Of a stretch of DNA of 64,000 nucleotides, positions 24,224-35,484 are shown piece by piece. The notes under the pieces were generated by a model, which ran no database searches, was not told the origin of the DNA, and saw only the letters and a program-made list of their open reading frames with translations. The DNA lies in the NCBI GenBank assembly GCA_003586115.2, contig QVOM02000073.1, positions 36,754,876-36,818,875 on the forward strand. Direction: 5' to 3'. Within the stretch, counting starts at the first letter, position 1. Each line of letters opens with the position of its first letter. Position numbers and translations under genes: made by a program. The stretch is from Salvator merianae. Its lineage: Eukaryota > Chordata > Lepidosauria > Squamata > Teiidae.

Positions 24224-24565
24224 TTAGTTAATTGTGTTTGCTACATTGACTTTCTAAAGCCAACAAGTAAACTTTATAGCAAAACAAGCTTTGCATTTGT
24301 TTATGTTCAAGACTCTAGATGCTAATCTTACTGCTTACCCCATGTCCTCAGCATGTATTTTTATTTGCAAATATACTACATCAATTCCTCCATGGGACTT
24401 TTGACCCTATAGCATACCTACTACATGGTGAATTCAAAATCTGAAAAGGTTTCTTTTTTGGACTACCAGCTTCCATAATCTTTAGCCTCTACTAAACACT
24501 GTTCCAAAAAAGGAATTTTCCTAAATTCAAGGCACTTTTCTCCATCCCTACCAGCAATACACTCT

Positions 24566-24760
24566 GGGCCTTTTCACACTTTCCACCTTAGAATGGGATA
24601 ATTATTACATTCTAAGGTGGAATAGACCCTGCAGCACAGACACTGTCCGAACTGCAGGGTCCTAATTCCTTACCTGAAGCAGGCTACCAGCATTCATGGT
24701 GCAAATGCTGGTAGCCTTACCTGGTCCTCTCCATGGCAGCAGTTCCCATTCTACCGTTAA
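24566..24760 (+). mobile_element. Family H element (H3), right-truncated
   Basis: Starts GGGCCTTTTCACACTTT after CT-rich DNA and parallels H2 base for base in layout. Hairpin 1 has a perfect 13-bp stem at 24583-24595/24608-24620. The GGAATAGACCC box follows, then a 10-bp stem GACCCTGCAG/CTGCAGGGTC. Next is a perfect 13-bp stem at 24682-24694/24704-24716 around CATTCATGG. Stem sequences differ from H2 but pairing is intact. It ends near 24760 without a right terminus. Confidence 0.75.
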
Positions 24761-24767
24761 TCTATAT

Positions 24768-24868
24768 TACAGCATAAAATGCTTTTTCCTGCCTTTAATG
24801 GGGATTAGAAATGGGATGGGAACTCTAGTGTATGGATGCTACCACCTCTAAACTGCTTTTGAGCCACT
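24768..24868 (+). repeat. Dispersed repeat Q (copy 1)
   Basis: Shares GGGGATTAGAAATGGGATGG, CTAGTGTATGGATG, and CCTCTAAACTGCTTTTGAGCC with the reverse strand of 55016-55170. CTTTTGAGC and ATTAGAGCAGGGATG also appear in the W-like copy at 62939-63108, so Q and W are probably related non-autonomous elements. No termini can be fixed. Confidence 0.5.
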
Positions 24869-24941
24869 TATTTTGCTATGCATGTATGCAACTTTAGTAT
24901 TAATATTTTTAAAACTAGTTGTGATTCTTCAGGGAAATACT

Positions 24942-26130
24942 GGCTGCGGTCTGACATCGTAAATTTAATCCCTATCAGGAAGAGTACAAGGACTGAATTT
25001 GTCTTTTGATCATTCCCACAGTTACATTTTAACATGGACTCAATTTGTACTTGCTCATTCTCACACTGATGTTTCCCATGTTTGACATGGAGAAACAGTA
25101 CCTTTTCTGCCTCCACCCTTCATCAAATTCTCTTCCTTATGCAGTCAGTGATTGGCTGCAATCCCAACGTTCAAATCTTGACTTCACAGGGGTGGACAAG
25201 TCAAACTCTGCTCTCCATATATCCCTGCTGCTGCTCCAGAACATGGATTCACTTGGCAGCGTTACTAGTCATTCGCCATTTGCTCCTTCTCCCCCTTACA
25301 GCCTATATCTACACAAGCAGAACTTTAAAACCATGTGTACTGCACAATTAAGCTTCTTAAAGGGCAGATGGCGATTTCTGCTCCCTTGCAAGTGCACCTT
25401 TGCACAATTGCGCACTTTAAAAGTAGCACAAAAGCAGAGAGAGATCCGTGAAGAAGGGGGAACGTGGAGAAGGAACGTGGGGGGGCTCTATTATCATGAT
25501 AGTGCAGTTCATTGCCAGCAAATGGACTCTGCCTCATCTCCCCCTGAGACATCTGCAGCGACATGTGTCCCCACCGTGTAGCTGTGTGGTGCCGATGACA
25601 AAACTGATCTTGAGTGGGTTCTTTCTTGGGGCAAGAGGACTGCAACCCCAAACAGGCGCAGTTTATTTTTTAGTTTAATCAGCAGACAGAAGTGGAGGAA
25701 GCCTTTAATTTCTTCCTGGCCATGTTGAATGGGGGATAAAGAAAGAGAAAGAACCGCAGCTTAGCAAAGTAAAAAGGAGGATGGTTTTCTGCAGCAGCAG
25801 AAGAGGGGATAATGGAGGCAGAAGAAACTACTGCGCTTCCTGCCCACCCACAAAGTCTGTCATTGGATGGCACGAAATGGGAAGCCCTCCCTCTGCAAGC
25901 CCCCCCAAAAGTACGGTCCCTCCCAAATAGTCTCCTTCCCCATTCTCACATCACAAAGTAAAGAGCACTAGCAACCTGGAACGGTTTGAGAACTCATCAA
26001 ATCCGAATACAAAATAGTCCAGATTTCGCCAATTTAGTCCAGAAAAACTACTGAATGGCAAGATCATGTCGAGCCAGTGGGAACTGAAGATGGCCTGTAA
26101 AATAATTAAATGCCGTGTCGGAACATGACC
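24942..26130 (-). mobile_element. Family M element, short form (copy D), complete
   Basis: 1189 bp in reverse orientation, bounded by GGCTGCGGTCTGACATCG and, at the other end in reverse, GGTCATGTTCCGACACGGC. It is flanked by exact ACT at 24939-24941 and 26131-26133. Same structure as copies A and E, without the ~370-bp segment of B and C. The 178-codon plus-strand frame at 25045-25581 has a Ser/Thr-rich translation with no domain, and the corresponding frames in the other copies are interrupted. Confidence 0.85.
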
Positions 26131-26202
26131 ACTGACTGTATATTTTCAGCTTCTGTATCATTGGAGAGGCACATGACATTATTTACTTTGAACCCCAAAG
26201 TA

Positions 26203-26246
26203 AATAAAATAAAATAAAATAAAATAAAATAAAATAAAATAAAATA
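26203..26246. repeat. (AAAAT)n microsatellite
   Basis: About nine tandem pentamers, probably grown from an A-rich tail. Confidence 0.9.
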
Positions 26247-26798
26247 TGACTGTTATTTCTTTCTGTCAATAATAAGTCAAATACTTCTAGTGGCAAACTG
26301 ACACAGTTCTCCCAAATATTTGTATACCAGCATAAAACAGTGAGACAAACCATTTAATGTTAACAGGGCAGGAAATAAGTCAAGAGCATCTATTAACACC
26401 TTATATCAAAAATATGAATAGTAAGAAATGTCTTTGCCATCTGACAAAACAACATAAGAAAGCGAGTTTTCTATACACGTGGAAGCTCTCTTTGCACATT
26501 CAAGCCCATATGATAAGAGGATGAAGAACTATAGCCAATAGCATTATTGCCTTCTATGTATGGGGAAAACCAGCAAGCAGAGTGGCTGTAAATTACTACT
26601 GGTTGTGATTGCTCTATATTGTGCTACATCTAGTACGCAAGCAAGTATGCCTCTAGATATTAGATACTAGGGATTTGAGGTAGGAATGGTTCTAATGTGC
26701 TTGTGTCCTGCATGTAGGCTTCCCATACAAGCCTGTCTGAGTGCCACAAGAATAGGCTGCTAGTTCTTTTCTATTTGTGTAGGCTTCCCATACACAGT

Positions 26799-27464
26799 GG
26801 GCCTGTTCGCACTTAGATCAGCAGAACTTTCTAATTAGCATGCTTCAGGATGGTGCAGATGAGGAGAGGTTCCTCACATTTGCACTGGTCTGCGGTAAAA
26901 CAGTAGTCGGCTGCCGCCTCAGTGCGAACGCTTCGTCGCCAAGTTCATTTCCGCGTTGTCACCAGCGGCTGGATGTCCCTCCCTCCGATACTCGCTATTG
27001 GCGGAGCGCCCCTTCCTAGCGGTGTCATTTCCGTGGTGCCGCTACGAAGCTGCGGAGCCGACTTCGCAGTTAGCAATGGGCAGCAGGGGCTGGATTCTGA
27101 AGCCGTTACGCAGACGGCGAAAACCGGACACAACTTCATCCTCGCTTACGAAGTATGCTCCGAAGTGGGTGGGCGTCTTTGTAGCGAGGAACGACGCATG
27201 CAAAAACCGACTACATCTGCCGACGTCAGAGCGATGGACAGGAAACGCGAGACGAAGGGAGTGCGAAAGCACCTTCCCCGATCTTCGCTCGATCGCTCAA
27301 GTCGGAATCAAGACAAGTAATTACTTGTCTTGCCTTACCCAGCATCAGGTACGAATCGGGAGAGGAGTAGTTCGGATCGGGAGAGGCGCATGCCCGCAGC
27401 AGTGCGAAGCCTCCGTTCCAGTGAGTGCCTAAGAACGGTCTACTGCAGAAATGCGAACAGGCCC
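26799..27464. mobile_element. Family K CpG-rich TIR element (K1), complete
   Basis: 666 bp with a perfect 13-bp TIR (GGGCCTGTTCGCA at 26799 and its complement ending at 27464) and exact AGT flanks at 26796-26798 and 27465-27467. The interior is strikingly CpG-rich in AT-rich surroundings, so it has lost few CpGs. A perfect 24-bp palindrome lies at 27309-27332. The right ~220 bp (about 27255-27450) match K2 at 50995-51185 closely, while the left parts differ. The open frames on both strands (132, 158 and 120 codons) are Arg-rich CpG translations without recognisable domains. Confidence 0.85.
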
Positions 27465-29657
27465 AGTGAGTATATGCTTTACCGGAAATATAGACAAGTA
27501 GAGAAGACTCGTGGCTTCCAAAAATAAAGTCCTTGATATAAAATTCCGAAAAGGGATAAAAAGTGTGTCTGTGCCCCCCACTGCCCACAACTGAATCATA
27601 TAAACAGTGTGGACACTGGAATAGGTGAATTCAAATGTATAATTCACTTAACTTCAGTCTAGTCATTACACAGTGTGAAAGACATTCTCTGTTCTGGGTT
27701 TGAATGAGTCCTTCCTCATTGTTAAGCATCTCTATCAATTAGGCTATCACTGTGATGCTGTTCTTAGGTGTTGTCCAGTTGGGTTTGGCTCCTGGTAAAA
27801 GTAAAGACAAATGCTCACTATCTTGATCTGTGTTTAGTGAGGTCTCGTAGCTGTTCCAAGGACATTCCAGTAGTCAGGCTATGCCATGATGTAAATACTA
27901 GTAAGTTAACAGGCCTGGATATTATCCTTGAGAATAGGAATTAAGAAAACATTTGTAGGCTAATGTTAAAGAACTCTTTCAGTTTATGCCCAAAAGGGAG
28001 CATATATATTTGGGAGAGAGACCAAATAAATCAGGAGAGACTCCCCCAGATACTACAGCAATTTTCCAGGAGGGCCTTTTATGGATCTTTCATGTGTGTT
28101 TGAGCTGTAGCCAGAAGAGGAATAGAAAGAGGCCACAGATAAGTTATGGGGCTCATTTATATTACAGTTGTCCTGGATATTTCTGCGTTAAGAAACCCGG
28201 TGAAGGCTGCCAAACAAATTGTGGAGTAGAAAAACAACAGAAGCTAAACCTCAGGTATTCGAGACAGGAAAACATCCATTAAAAGCCTATAAAACAAAAT
28301 TATTGCTAAAGGAATGACAGGTGTACAGTAGAAGCTAGGGCAATACATATTGCAAAATACTCTTCAGTACCTCTTCCTTGACAGCCCAGGGGAAACTGCT
28401 TCTTCTCTGCAAATATTTAATCAGCAAAAGTTTGCAGATCACTTTGGTGGGGGGAGTAAGGGTTAGGCTTCCACTGGATTCCAACTTTTGATCTCCCTGG
28501 ACTGAATTATTATTTGCTGCTTCTCCTCATTTGCACAAGTGTAGTACAGGTACCTCATCGCACTGAGTCCCATTTGCACAAACATTGCATAGCTTATATG
28601 CGACCTCTGGACAAATATCCAGGACTGGCAGAGATATGCATCCAAACTGCATGGATTTTTTTCTAATATTGCCAATTTGATGAAATGAAAGACGAAGCTT
28701 ACGTGATGCCAGTACAAACTCTCACTGCACATAAAAGCCAAAACGGATCTTCCCAAGGCCAAATAAATGACCAGAGATGCCGACCCGTGCCTACTAGGAC
28801 ATCCACACAAAAAAAGACAACAAAATCTTTAAAAATAAGTGAAGGAATGGGATTTTGTGTTGGCAGATCAAATGTCTGCACAAACAGCAAGATGGAAGGA
28901 GGTACAAGGCAGTGACTGGGGAAGATTATAAAGAAAGCTTCAGTTCTCAATGACCATCTCACCCCACTTCACTGATCTGTACCTGTTCACTCCAGGGGAA
29001 GAATTTTTTAAAAAAGATACAAGACTCTGTTTCCATCTCCTTTTTCTTTTTGTTTTCTGGTCTCAGTTTTTTCAGACACATTGACACATATGGTCAACAC
29101 AGAATTCCCACAACTGTCTTCCTCACTGTAGCCACTGCTCTGATCAGGGAAGTATCCTGTTGGTGGGAACTTCTACAATCTCCTCATTGTCCTGGACAGA
29201 GATTGGATTCACAAGTGATAGCCACCTTTGCAAAGTGTGTATTATAGTTATCCATCTGAAAAGCCTGTTGGTCATAGTAAGGCTCCAAAAAGTCATGGAA
29301 ACTTTTGAAGTTGACTGTATCAAAAGTTCCTACTGATACTCTGGTTCAGAGATGGAACAACAAACTTGGTGGTTTGTAGACCTATGGTGTGATCAGACTG
29401 TTAAAGGGGCACCTTCTGGGCGAAGCTGAGGCTCTAGGGACAGACATAAAATACTTAAAATTCCCTTACCATGTCCTGAAGCCTCTGAATGTCCATCCCT
29501 TTCTCAGAAAGTAAATCATAACTCCAAAGGCATTTCAAACTTAAGCCAGGTTGGGCAGGAAACTGCATAAGCAAAGGGGCAGTGTTTCCCCACCCAGTGG
29601 CCAATCAGTCGTAGATAGTTTAGGTTGCCTGACTTGAATGTGAAGATAGGCTGCAAT
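27465..29657. other. No gene recognised
   Basis: AT-rich to mixed. At about 29390-29620 a segment beginning GTGTGATCAGACTG resembles the 15797-16211 element, but no right end could be paired. Confidence 0.4.
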
Positions 29658-29837
29658 GGCCCTTTCTGCACTTGGACATATTCCAGATTATATCTCAGAA
29701 TAGGGACCTGCCATCTGCATGCTAGTGCAAACTATGGTAGACCCTGGGCAAGACCTTTCATAGTTTGCACTAGCATGTGCATAGCAGGTCCCTATTCTGG
29801 GATATAATCCACAATAAGGCCAAGTGCAGAAAGGGCC
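29658..29837. mobile_element. Family P palindromic MITE (P1)
   Basis: 180 bp from GGCCCTTTCTGCACTTGG to the matching AAGTGCAGAAAGGGCC, with exact AAT flanks (29655-29657 and 29838-29840). The whole element is one long imperfect inverted repeat with arms of about 80 bases, so a single strand can fold end to end. There is no coding capacity. It is one of six copies in the window. Confidence 0.9.
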
Positions 29838-30410
29838 AATGTAAGGTTAGTTTGAGCCATATATTCAGGACAACTGTTTGGAAGGCATTTTTTGTGCATC
29901 TGAAGATGAGATGCTTATTCTTAAAGAGATGATTTTTAAAAGACCTGTTTGATAGCAACTCCAGTAGCTTCTAAGTGCTCTGTTTGACTTCTTTTCAATG
30001 AGTGTCATGAAACAAAGAACTACAGGTCTGAAGCAGCAAGATAGGTGTCTGGTCTTGGCTGAAATCCAGTAGAGTACAACACTGATCACATTTGATGATC
30101 CATGTTCAGGTAGTAAGTGTAGCAAAGATTTTTTTTCCTGCCCATATTGCATTAAGTGCATATCCAGAGAACTGTCTACCTAGAGCTGCGAGAGGGCTGG
30201 TACATGCCCCTTGTCTCTCAATCATATAATGTTTTTCCAAACTTTATTGAAAAATATACAGTGAACAATCATTGTCAGTGAAAAGTTCCAGGTTCACAGA
30301 CCCTAGGATTATATACACGTCCAAATTTGTATCTGACATTACATGAATTTTACTAACAAATTAATAGCTAATTATATAAATACATAAAACACAATGCATA
30401 TGTATACATG
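29838..30410. other. No gene recognised; reversed AATAAA-like end
   Basis: Near 30235-30262 the minus strand reads TTTTCAATAAAGTTTGG, a polyadenylation-signal-like sequence, but no adjoining coding sequence was recognised. Confidence 0.35.
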
Positions 30411-30666
30411 TGTTGCCAATTTCCCAAACCACAGGGTGATGTGGAGCTGCTTAGAGAAACTCTGAACTTAACAGAAAAGAAATAAAAAGACACAGACACA
30501 GTACTTTTTGGGCAAAAAGGACCAACACCACTCTCAGACATAAGTGTGGTAACTTTCCTTTAAAAGGCTGATACTTTTATACACTCGTTTTAGGTCATTG
30601 TTTTGCTGATGGAAAAATTCCAAAGATTCTCCATATCGGCAAACACAAGGCACGTATACATTCCTT
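30411..30666 (-). repeat. LTR-like repeat with TATA box (copy 2)
   Basis: The inverted counterpart of 12986-13216. In reverse it reads TATAAAAG (complement of 30574-30581), GGTGTTGGTCC, TTTTTATTTCTTTTCTG, GTTCAGAGTTTCTCTAA and ends AATTGGCAACA at 30411. Two dispersed, opposite copies without internal genes suggest solo LTRs. The other end and any target duplication are not clear. Confidence 0.5.
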
Positions 30667-31888
30667 ATCTCTACCTTTCACTCTGATCCTGACAACTTGT
30701 CAGAGAGAAAAAAAATACTGGAAAACAGGCAGCTTGCACAGATAGCATACATTCTTTGCCAGGGTTCCAAATGGTGCCAGCTTAAACCAGTATTGTGTTA
30801 TCCTTATATTTTCTGCTAACACACACAGTCATTTTTTCTGTTAAAACAGGCAACAGTTCAGCAGTGTGAGTGCAGCCTCTTCAAAAACTATACAAATGTG
30901 CTTCTTGCCGGAAGGAATTACATGCAAAAAACAGGCTTCATTTATAGACCCTTAGAAGTATAAGCATATTTTTAACGATTATGAATCCATATTAATACTG
31001 TTATATCCCAATTTCAGGCTACATGTGTTATAATTATTTTTCTCCTCTCAGTACTTGTGGCTTAGACCCAGAAGCAGCAGCATAATCTGCCAAGCCACAC
31101 ACATTGCAGCCCTTACCACTAAGGTGTCAAGTTTTGTGGGGGGGGGGGGTGGGGGGGGGAGCCTACAGCTTTAATAGTGTAATTTACTCTGCAGTTCAAT
31201 CCCACTGTGTTTATGGAGGTTTCGAGGTCTACTTAAGATCACTATCTTCATCAGCTTGAGACAGTTGAAAGTGTTGCCCCAAAATATAGCTTTCTTTAAA
31301 AATGTATCCACACCCTTCAGGAAAGAGAAGAGGCCATCTGACAACAATTTTAATAATCAGATCAACCTAAAATAAACAAGGCTTCCTTTTTTTTTTTTTT
31401 TTTTTTGGCAGAATGCTCTTCAGACTAAATGACCTTTCATTTTCACTTGGAATACTTACAGCCTAATTCCCAAACTCTACCAGGATAAGTTTTCATTTAA
31501 TTAGCACATTGTGGATGCTGGTATGGTAGTGTCCAAATGGTGAATATAATATCTGCATAATTAGAAAAAGAAAAGAAAAAGAAAACTGTGAATAATTGAA
31601 GGTGGCCTGTTTTACACTGCATGTATCACATTCAATCCAGACTCTTTGAAGAAATAATATTTTAGGAATGGCTGCTCATTTTAATGCAAATCTAATGAAG
31701 GCAACATCCGCACAAAGATCAAAAGGAAGCACCTCTTGGTGTCCAACCAGTCCTTCCTTTAAACACCTTTGAAACACACTGCCACATATGTCCTGGGTGG
31801 AGCACCTCCATGCTGCCTCAGCTGTTCCACATATTGTTCTCTTTCTGCTCCTGTACCATATTCCCTTCCTCCCTACAACAGTGACTGG
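30667..31888. other. No gene recognised; homopolymer runs
   Basis: Includes a G-rich run at 31137-31159 and a T run at 31387-31406. The 78-codon minus-strand frame at 31676-31912 runs into a MITE and shows no domain. Confidence 0.45.
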
Positions 31889-32019
31889 GGCCCTTTCTGC
31901 ACTGGGCCTCATTCTGGGATATCATTTGCTTGGGACCTGCCATAGTCTGCCCTAGCATGTAGACATCAGATCCCTATTCCAGGATGTAATCCAGAATCAG
32001 GCCCAGTGCAGAATGGGCC
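31889..32019. mobile_element. Family P MITE (P2), internally shortened
   Basis: 131 bp with ends GGCCCTTTCTGCACTGGG and CCCAGTGCAGAATGGGCC and exact TGG flanks (31886-31888 and 32020-32022). The arms are shorter than in the 180-bp copies, so the loop region is partly lost, but the end-to-end palindrome remains. Confidence 0.85.
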
Positions 32020-33264
32020 TGGATGGCCACCTGCAAAGCTCCACCTCACCCAAGTCTCACTCAAGAAATACTGCTCTCTCTTTCCCAAATGTGAGTTTCC
32101 TTTCCCGCCAGCCCCAGAAACAAGACATTCAACTACTCATGTCCTGGATGGTCTTCTCCAGCTCCCACAGAATATCCCCGCCAGCCCTGAGAAAGATAAG
32201 CCTGGTGACACACTGAAAACAATGATCCCATTGCACCCTGTGCCATAAATGTACCCCCCTTATCCGTCATCCCACTCTTTTGGTACAGTACTTTTGGGAT
32301 TTGGGGGGATAAGTTGAGAGTACTATGGGAACTAATGCTTTTGGCAGAAATGCCCTTTACCTGACCCTTTCCTTGTGTGTAGATGCAGCTCAATTCATAC
32401 TTAGCAAATAAAAGGCAAACTGAAATGCAGCTATCATTCAAAATTCACATTTCTTTTGAATGTTGCAAGCAAAAAACATGGGATAAATTTACCGGAATCA
32501 AAGATAACTTTGTTGCCCATAAGAACTACAATCAGCACAAACCAATTCTGTGACCAGTTGTGTGGATCCACACCATCATAAGCCAACGTACACTGGACTG
32601 AACCATCATAGTCTAACTATTTGCCTAAGCCACAAGGAAGGGAAGCTTCCACAAAATGTACTTCCAGTCCTTGCTGCTGAACATCCAGAAAGATAATCAG
32701 CTGGGAATCCAAAGTCAGTTTAATCCCTTATCCCATCAGGGAAGAGAACAAACGTGTACCAATTGGGAGCCCCCAAGTGGTTTCCAAAGGCACAGACTGC
32801 ATCTCCATTACAGGAATAGACATACGCTTCCTCCACCCCCAGTGCAACATGTCTCCATTGATCCCCATGCCAAAGTGTCTGGGAACAGTTGCCTCAGGAC
32901 ATCTCTGCAGATATAAACTCCTTTTGTCTCACTGCATTTTGTGAATATGTGGTGAGATGACTTATGCGGCTACTAGTACCTGTGCATAGAGGCCAACTTA
33001 TAAGGACACTGACAACCTCAGCCTCTGTTAGAAGGCACTGCCACTTGCCAAAGCAACCTGGCCAGAAGCAATGGAGATGATCTGCTGTACCTGCCAGCAG
33101 TGGCAGCTCGAAGCTTTAAGCAAGGGTGTTTGCAGCTGCTGGCTGTGAAAACGTGTGCTGCCCCCTGGACAGGTCCTGAATCAGCATGCCAAGGAAAAGC
33201 ACCCCACGGCCAGCAATCACTCAGCCCACAACTGCAAACACCTGTGCTTAAAGCTATGCCTGCG
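32020..33264. other. No gene recognised
   Basis: Mixed DNA with overlapping short open frames and no recognisable domains. Confidence 0.4.
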
Positions 33265-33790
33265 AGTCATAGAATCATAGAACCTTAGAGTTGGAAGAGT
33301 CATTGAGTGCAACCCCATGCTTAATGCAGGATTCACTAAACCATCCCAGACAGACAGATGGTTGTCCAACCTTTGCTCGAAGACCTCCCATAAAGGAGAG
33401 CTTACCACCTACTGTGGCAAGCTATTCCATTGACTAATTGTCCTTAGTATCAGAAAGATTTTTCTAATATCTAATCTGTATCTGCTTCCTTGCAGTTTCA
33501 TTCTGTTGTTTCCAATCTTTCCTTCTTATGCAAGTGAGAGTAAAGCTGATCCATCTGCAGTGTGACAGCCCTTCAGGTACTTGAAGACAGCTATCATGTC
33601 TCCTCTCAGTCTTCTCTCTTCAGGCTAAACACGCTTAGATTCTTTAACCAATCCTCAGCAGACCATTCACCATCTTAGTAGCCCTCCTTCGTTGCTCCAA
33701 TTTATCATTATCGTTTTTAAACTGTGGTGCCCAGAACTGGACACAGTATTCTACAGTAGATGGGGTCTGTCCAAGATAGAGTAAAGAGGG
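33265..33790 (-). mobile_element. CR1 LINE 3' end (avian-type)
   Basis: Begins with CATAGAATCATAGAA, the classic CR1 terminal text, and continues in reverse through the CR1 3' region to CCCAGAACTGGACACAGTATTC. There are no intact frames. This copy is a different CR1 subfamily from the one at 8.9 kb, which ends in CATAAGAACATAAG. Confidence 0.85.
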
Positions 33791-33860
33791 AAGAGCCATT
33801 TCCAATGAACTGACACCACATGAGAAGTCCCTTGCACAGCTAAATGCTGAATCCTCAGCA

Positions 33861-34253
33861 ATGAGGATAAAAAGGGATCAGACCATCTTGGCATGGCCTG
33901 TCTTCCAATCTGGTGGAGCTCCACCCAGTCAAGAGTTGAGCCCCCAGGCCATCATTAGTTCTATTGCCATCATTCCTCTGTATGCATCCTCCTGGGCCCT
34001 TCGTGATAAACAATCCTCTGTGGTGAGGTTATATGAAAACCAGTGGGAAACATATCAAAATTATCTGGATTCCCACACTGCCTCTCTACCAGTGGGTCAG
34101 GCTAGAGCACTTCTGGATACCAGGGACAATGAAGGAATGTTGCACAATGTGTCAATAAAACTGGCCCAGATGGTGTCCCATGTAGTACTTATACCCACAA
34201 GTCTCCTTGCCACCAGTCTGTGGGGTTCTGCATCAGTTTCCTATAAGAGATAG
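33861..34253 (+). other. Unassigned 130-codon open frame
   Basis: An uninterrupted frame with a stretch like YENQWETYQNYLDSH, an even amino-acid mix and no low complexity, lying just upstream of the Gag-like remnant. It looks more protein-like than most frames here and might be part of a retroelement structural gene (for instance a DIRS or LTR element). I recognise no domain. It may be chance. Confidence 0.25.
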
Positions 34254-34379
34254 GTCTTTGTTTCAACACAGCCCTCCTGGGATGTTACAACTGATACTTT
34301 TAGGGGCTTACTTGACCCCAGCCCAGCTACTGCTATGCAATGTGCACTGTTCCTGGGACATAGAACCCAGCAGCTGGGT

Positions 34380-34960
34380 GGGGTTATCAACTCCCCACCC
34401 ACCCATCTGGCCACCGCCACCAGTCCCTCCAGTGGCCCTGTTACACATGCCAGGAGCTCCTGTGCCTATGCCACCTCTTCACCTCTATGGTTATTATGGG
34501 CCACCACCCCAGTCTAATATTAAACCGTCAGACATTTTTTGATAGGAACCCTACAAAACTCCAAATATTTTTGATGCACCTTAGGATGTATATGACAGTT
34601 CATCCCCATGACCCTCCTACCAATGTTTCATTATTGCTTTCACTATCAAACTCTTAAATGGTCCTGCAGCACAATGGGCTTTAGGGGTGTTGAACCAAGG
34701 TGGCCCAGAAACTTGGGACTTTAAGTACTTCCTATACTCCTTGGGATAATAGTATAGTGTCCTAGCACACCGAGAGCATGTGATCCAAAAGCTGAGAAAT
34801 ATAAAACAAGGCTGGCAAACTCTGGCAAGACAAGTAAAATCTTTACCAAACTTGATCTCTGAGAGACTTATCAGAATTCAGATATGGGTGGGGGATGAAT
34901 CGAAGACTGCTTTGGGCTCATTTTATTCCTTTGAAACAGATACCATTGCATGCCAAACTT
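34380..34960 (+). pseudogene. Ty3/gypsy-type Gag remnant
   Basis: Three consecutive stretches, in different frames, follow the order of a Ty3/gypsy (Sushi/RTL-like) Gag. First is a proline-rich linker (about 34400-34510). Then comes a capsid-like block with the LNGPAAQWAL motif (about 34650-34680) and an aromatic stretch soon after. Last is a block with the QKLRNIKQG pattern (about 34780-34820), then IWVGDESKTALGSFY-like text. Frame changes at a T-run near 34537 and again near 34650, plus a stop before 34755, show that it is dead. No protease, reverse transcriptase or LTR was found beside it; a reverse CR1 abuts it at about 34950. Whether it is a decayed element or an RTL-family relative cannot be told from this window. 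Confidence 0.6.
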
Positions 34961-35262
34961 GAAGTCTGGGTCCTCTCAGGTCATCATCCCCTTGTTACCC
35001 ACAAATCAAGGATAGCTTGGTCATTGCCTCCCAGGGTCCACATCACCCTTACTTCCTCAACCATTTCCTCCCCGTTGGTAAGAATTAGGTCCAGGATAGC
35101 AGGATATTTTTTTCTTCCACCTTTTTACAAATGAAGTTGTCCGCAAGAGAGGGTAAGAATTGATTGGATCTGTGATGTTTGGCCAAGATAGATTCCCAAC
35201 AAATGTCTGGATAGTTAAAATCTCTCATAATCACTATGTCATGCTTCTTGAGAGTTTATCTT
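34940..35262 (-). pseudogene. CR1 LINE endonuclease fragment
   Basis: Reading the minus strand gives the C-terminal part of the APE-type endonuclease of CR1 ORF2. It shows a DIVIMRDFNYPDICWES-like motif, where the family has GDFNYPDI, followed by RSNQFL and a later stop. A short isolated fragment, with the rest of the LINE absent. Confidence 0.75.
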
Positions 35263-35484
35263 ATCTGCACTGATGAAGCCTTTCCCCTCAGCTACTTTAG
35301 CAAGGTGAACAGGGATGCAGCAATATATCCTAAGGCCCACATGATCCTATCACCTGCCAAATTCCAGTTAATTTACCAGGGACAACTGGCCAATAAGGAC
35401 AAAGGAGGCAGCAACCCATCATGCCCCCCAGGTCAAATCATGAGTGGTGCCAGCAACCAGTCTATAAATCTTTAAGAAACTCAT

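Noticed and set aside
25045..25581. 178-codon open frame as a transposase or host gene
   Set aside because: It lies wholly inside family M copy D. The equivalent region in copies A, C and E is interrupted, and no catalytic motif is visible.
26922..27432. Arg-rich 132- and 158-codon frames in K1
   Set aside because: Overlapping frames on both strands in CpG-rich DNA. The K2 copy does not preserve the left part of these frames.
33861..34253. Gag N-terminal region joined to the downstream Gag-like remnant
   Set aside because: It lies in a different frame and has no motif I can tie to the Gag. It was left as an unassigned open frame.
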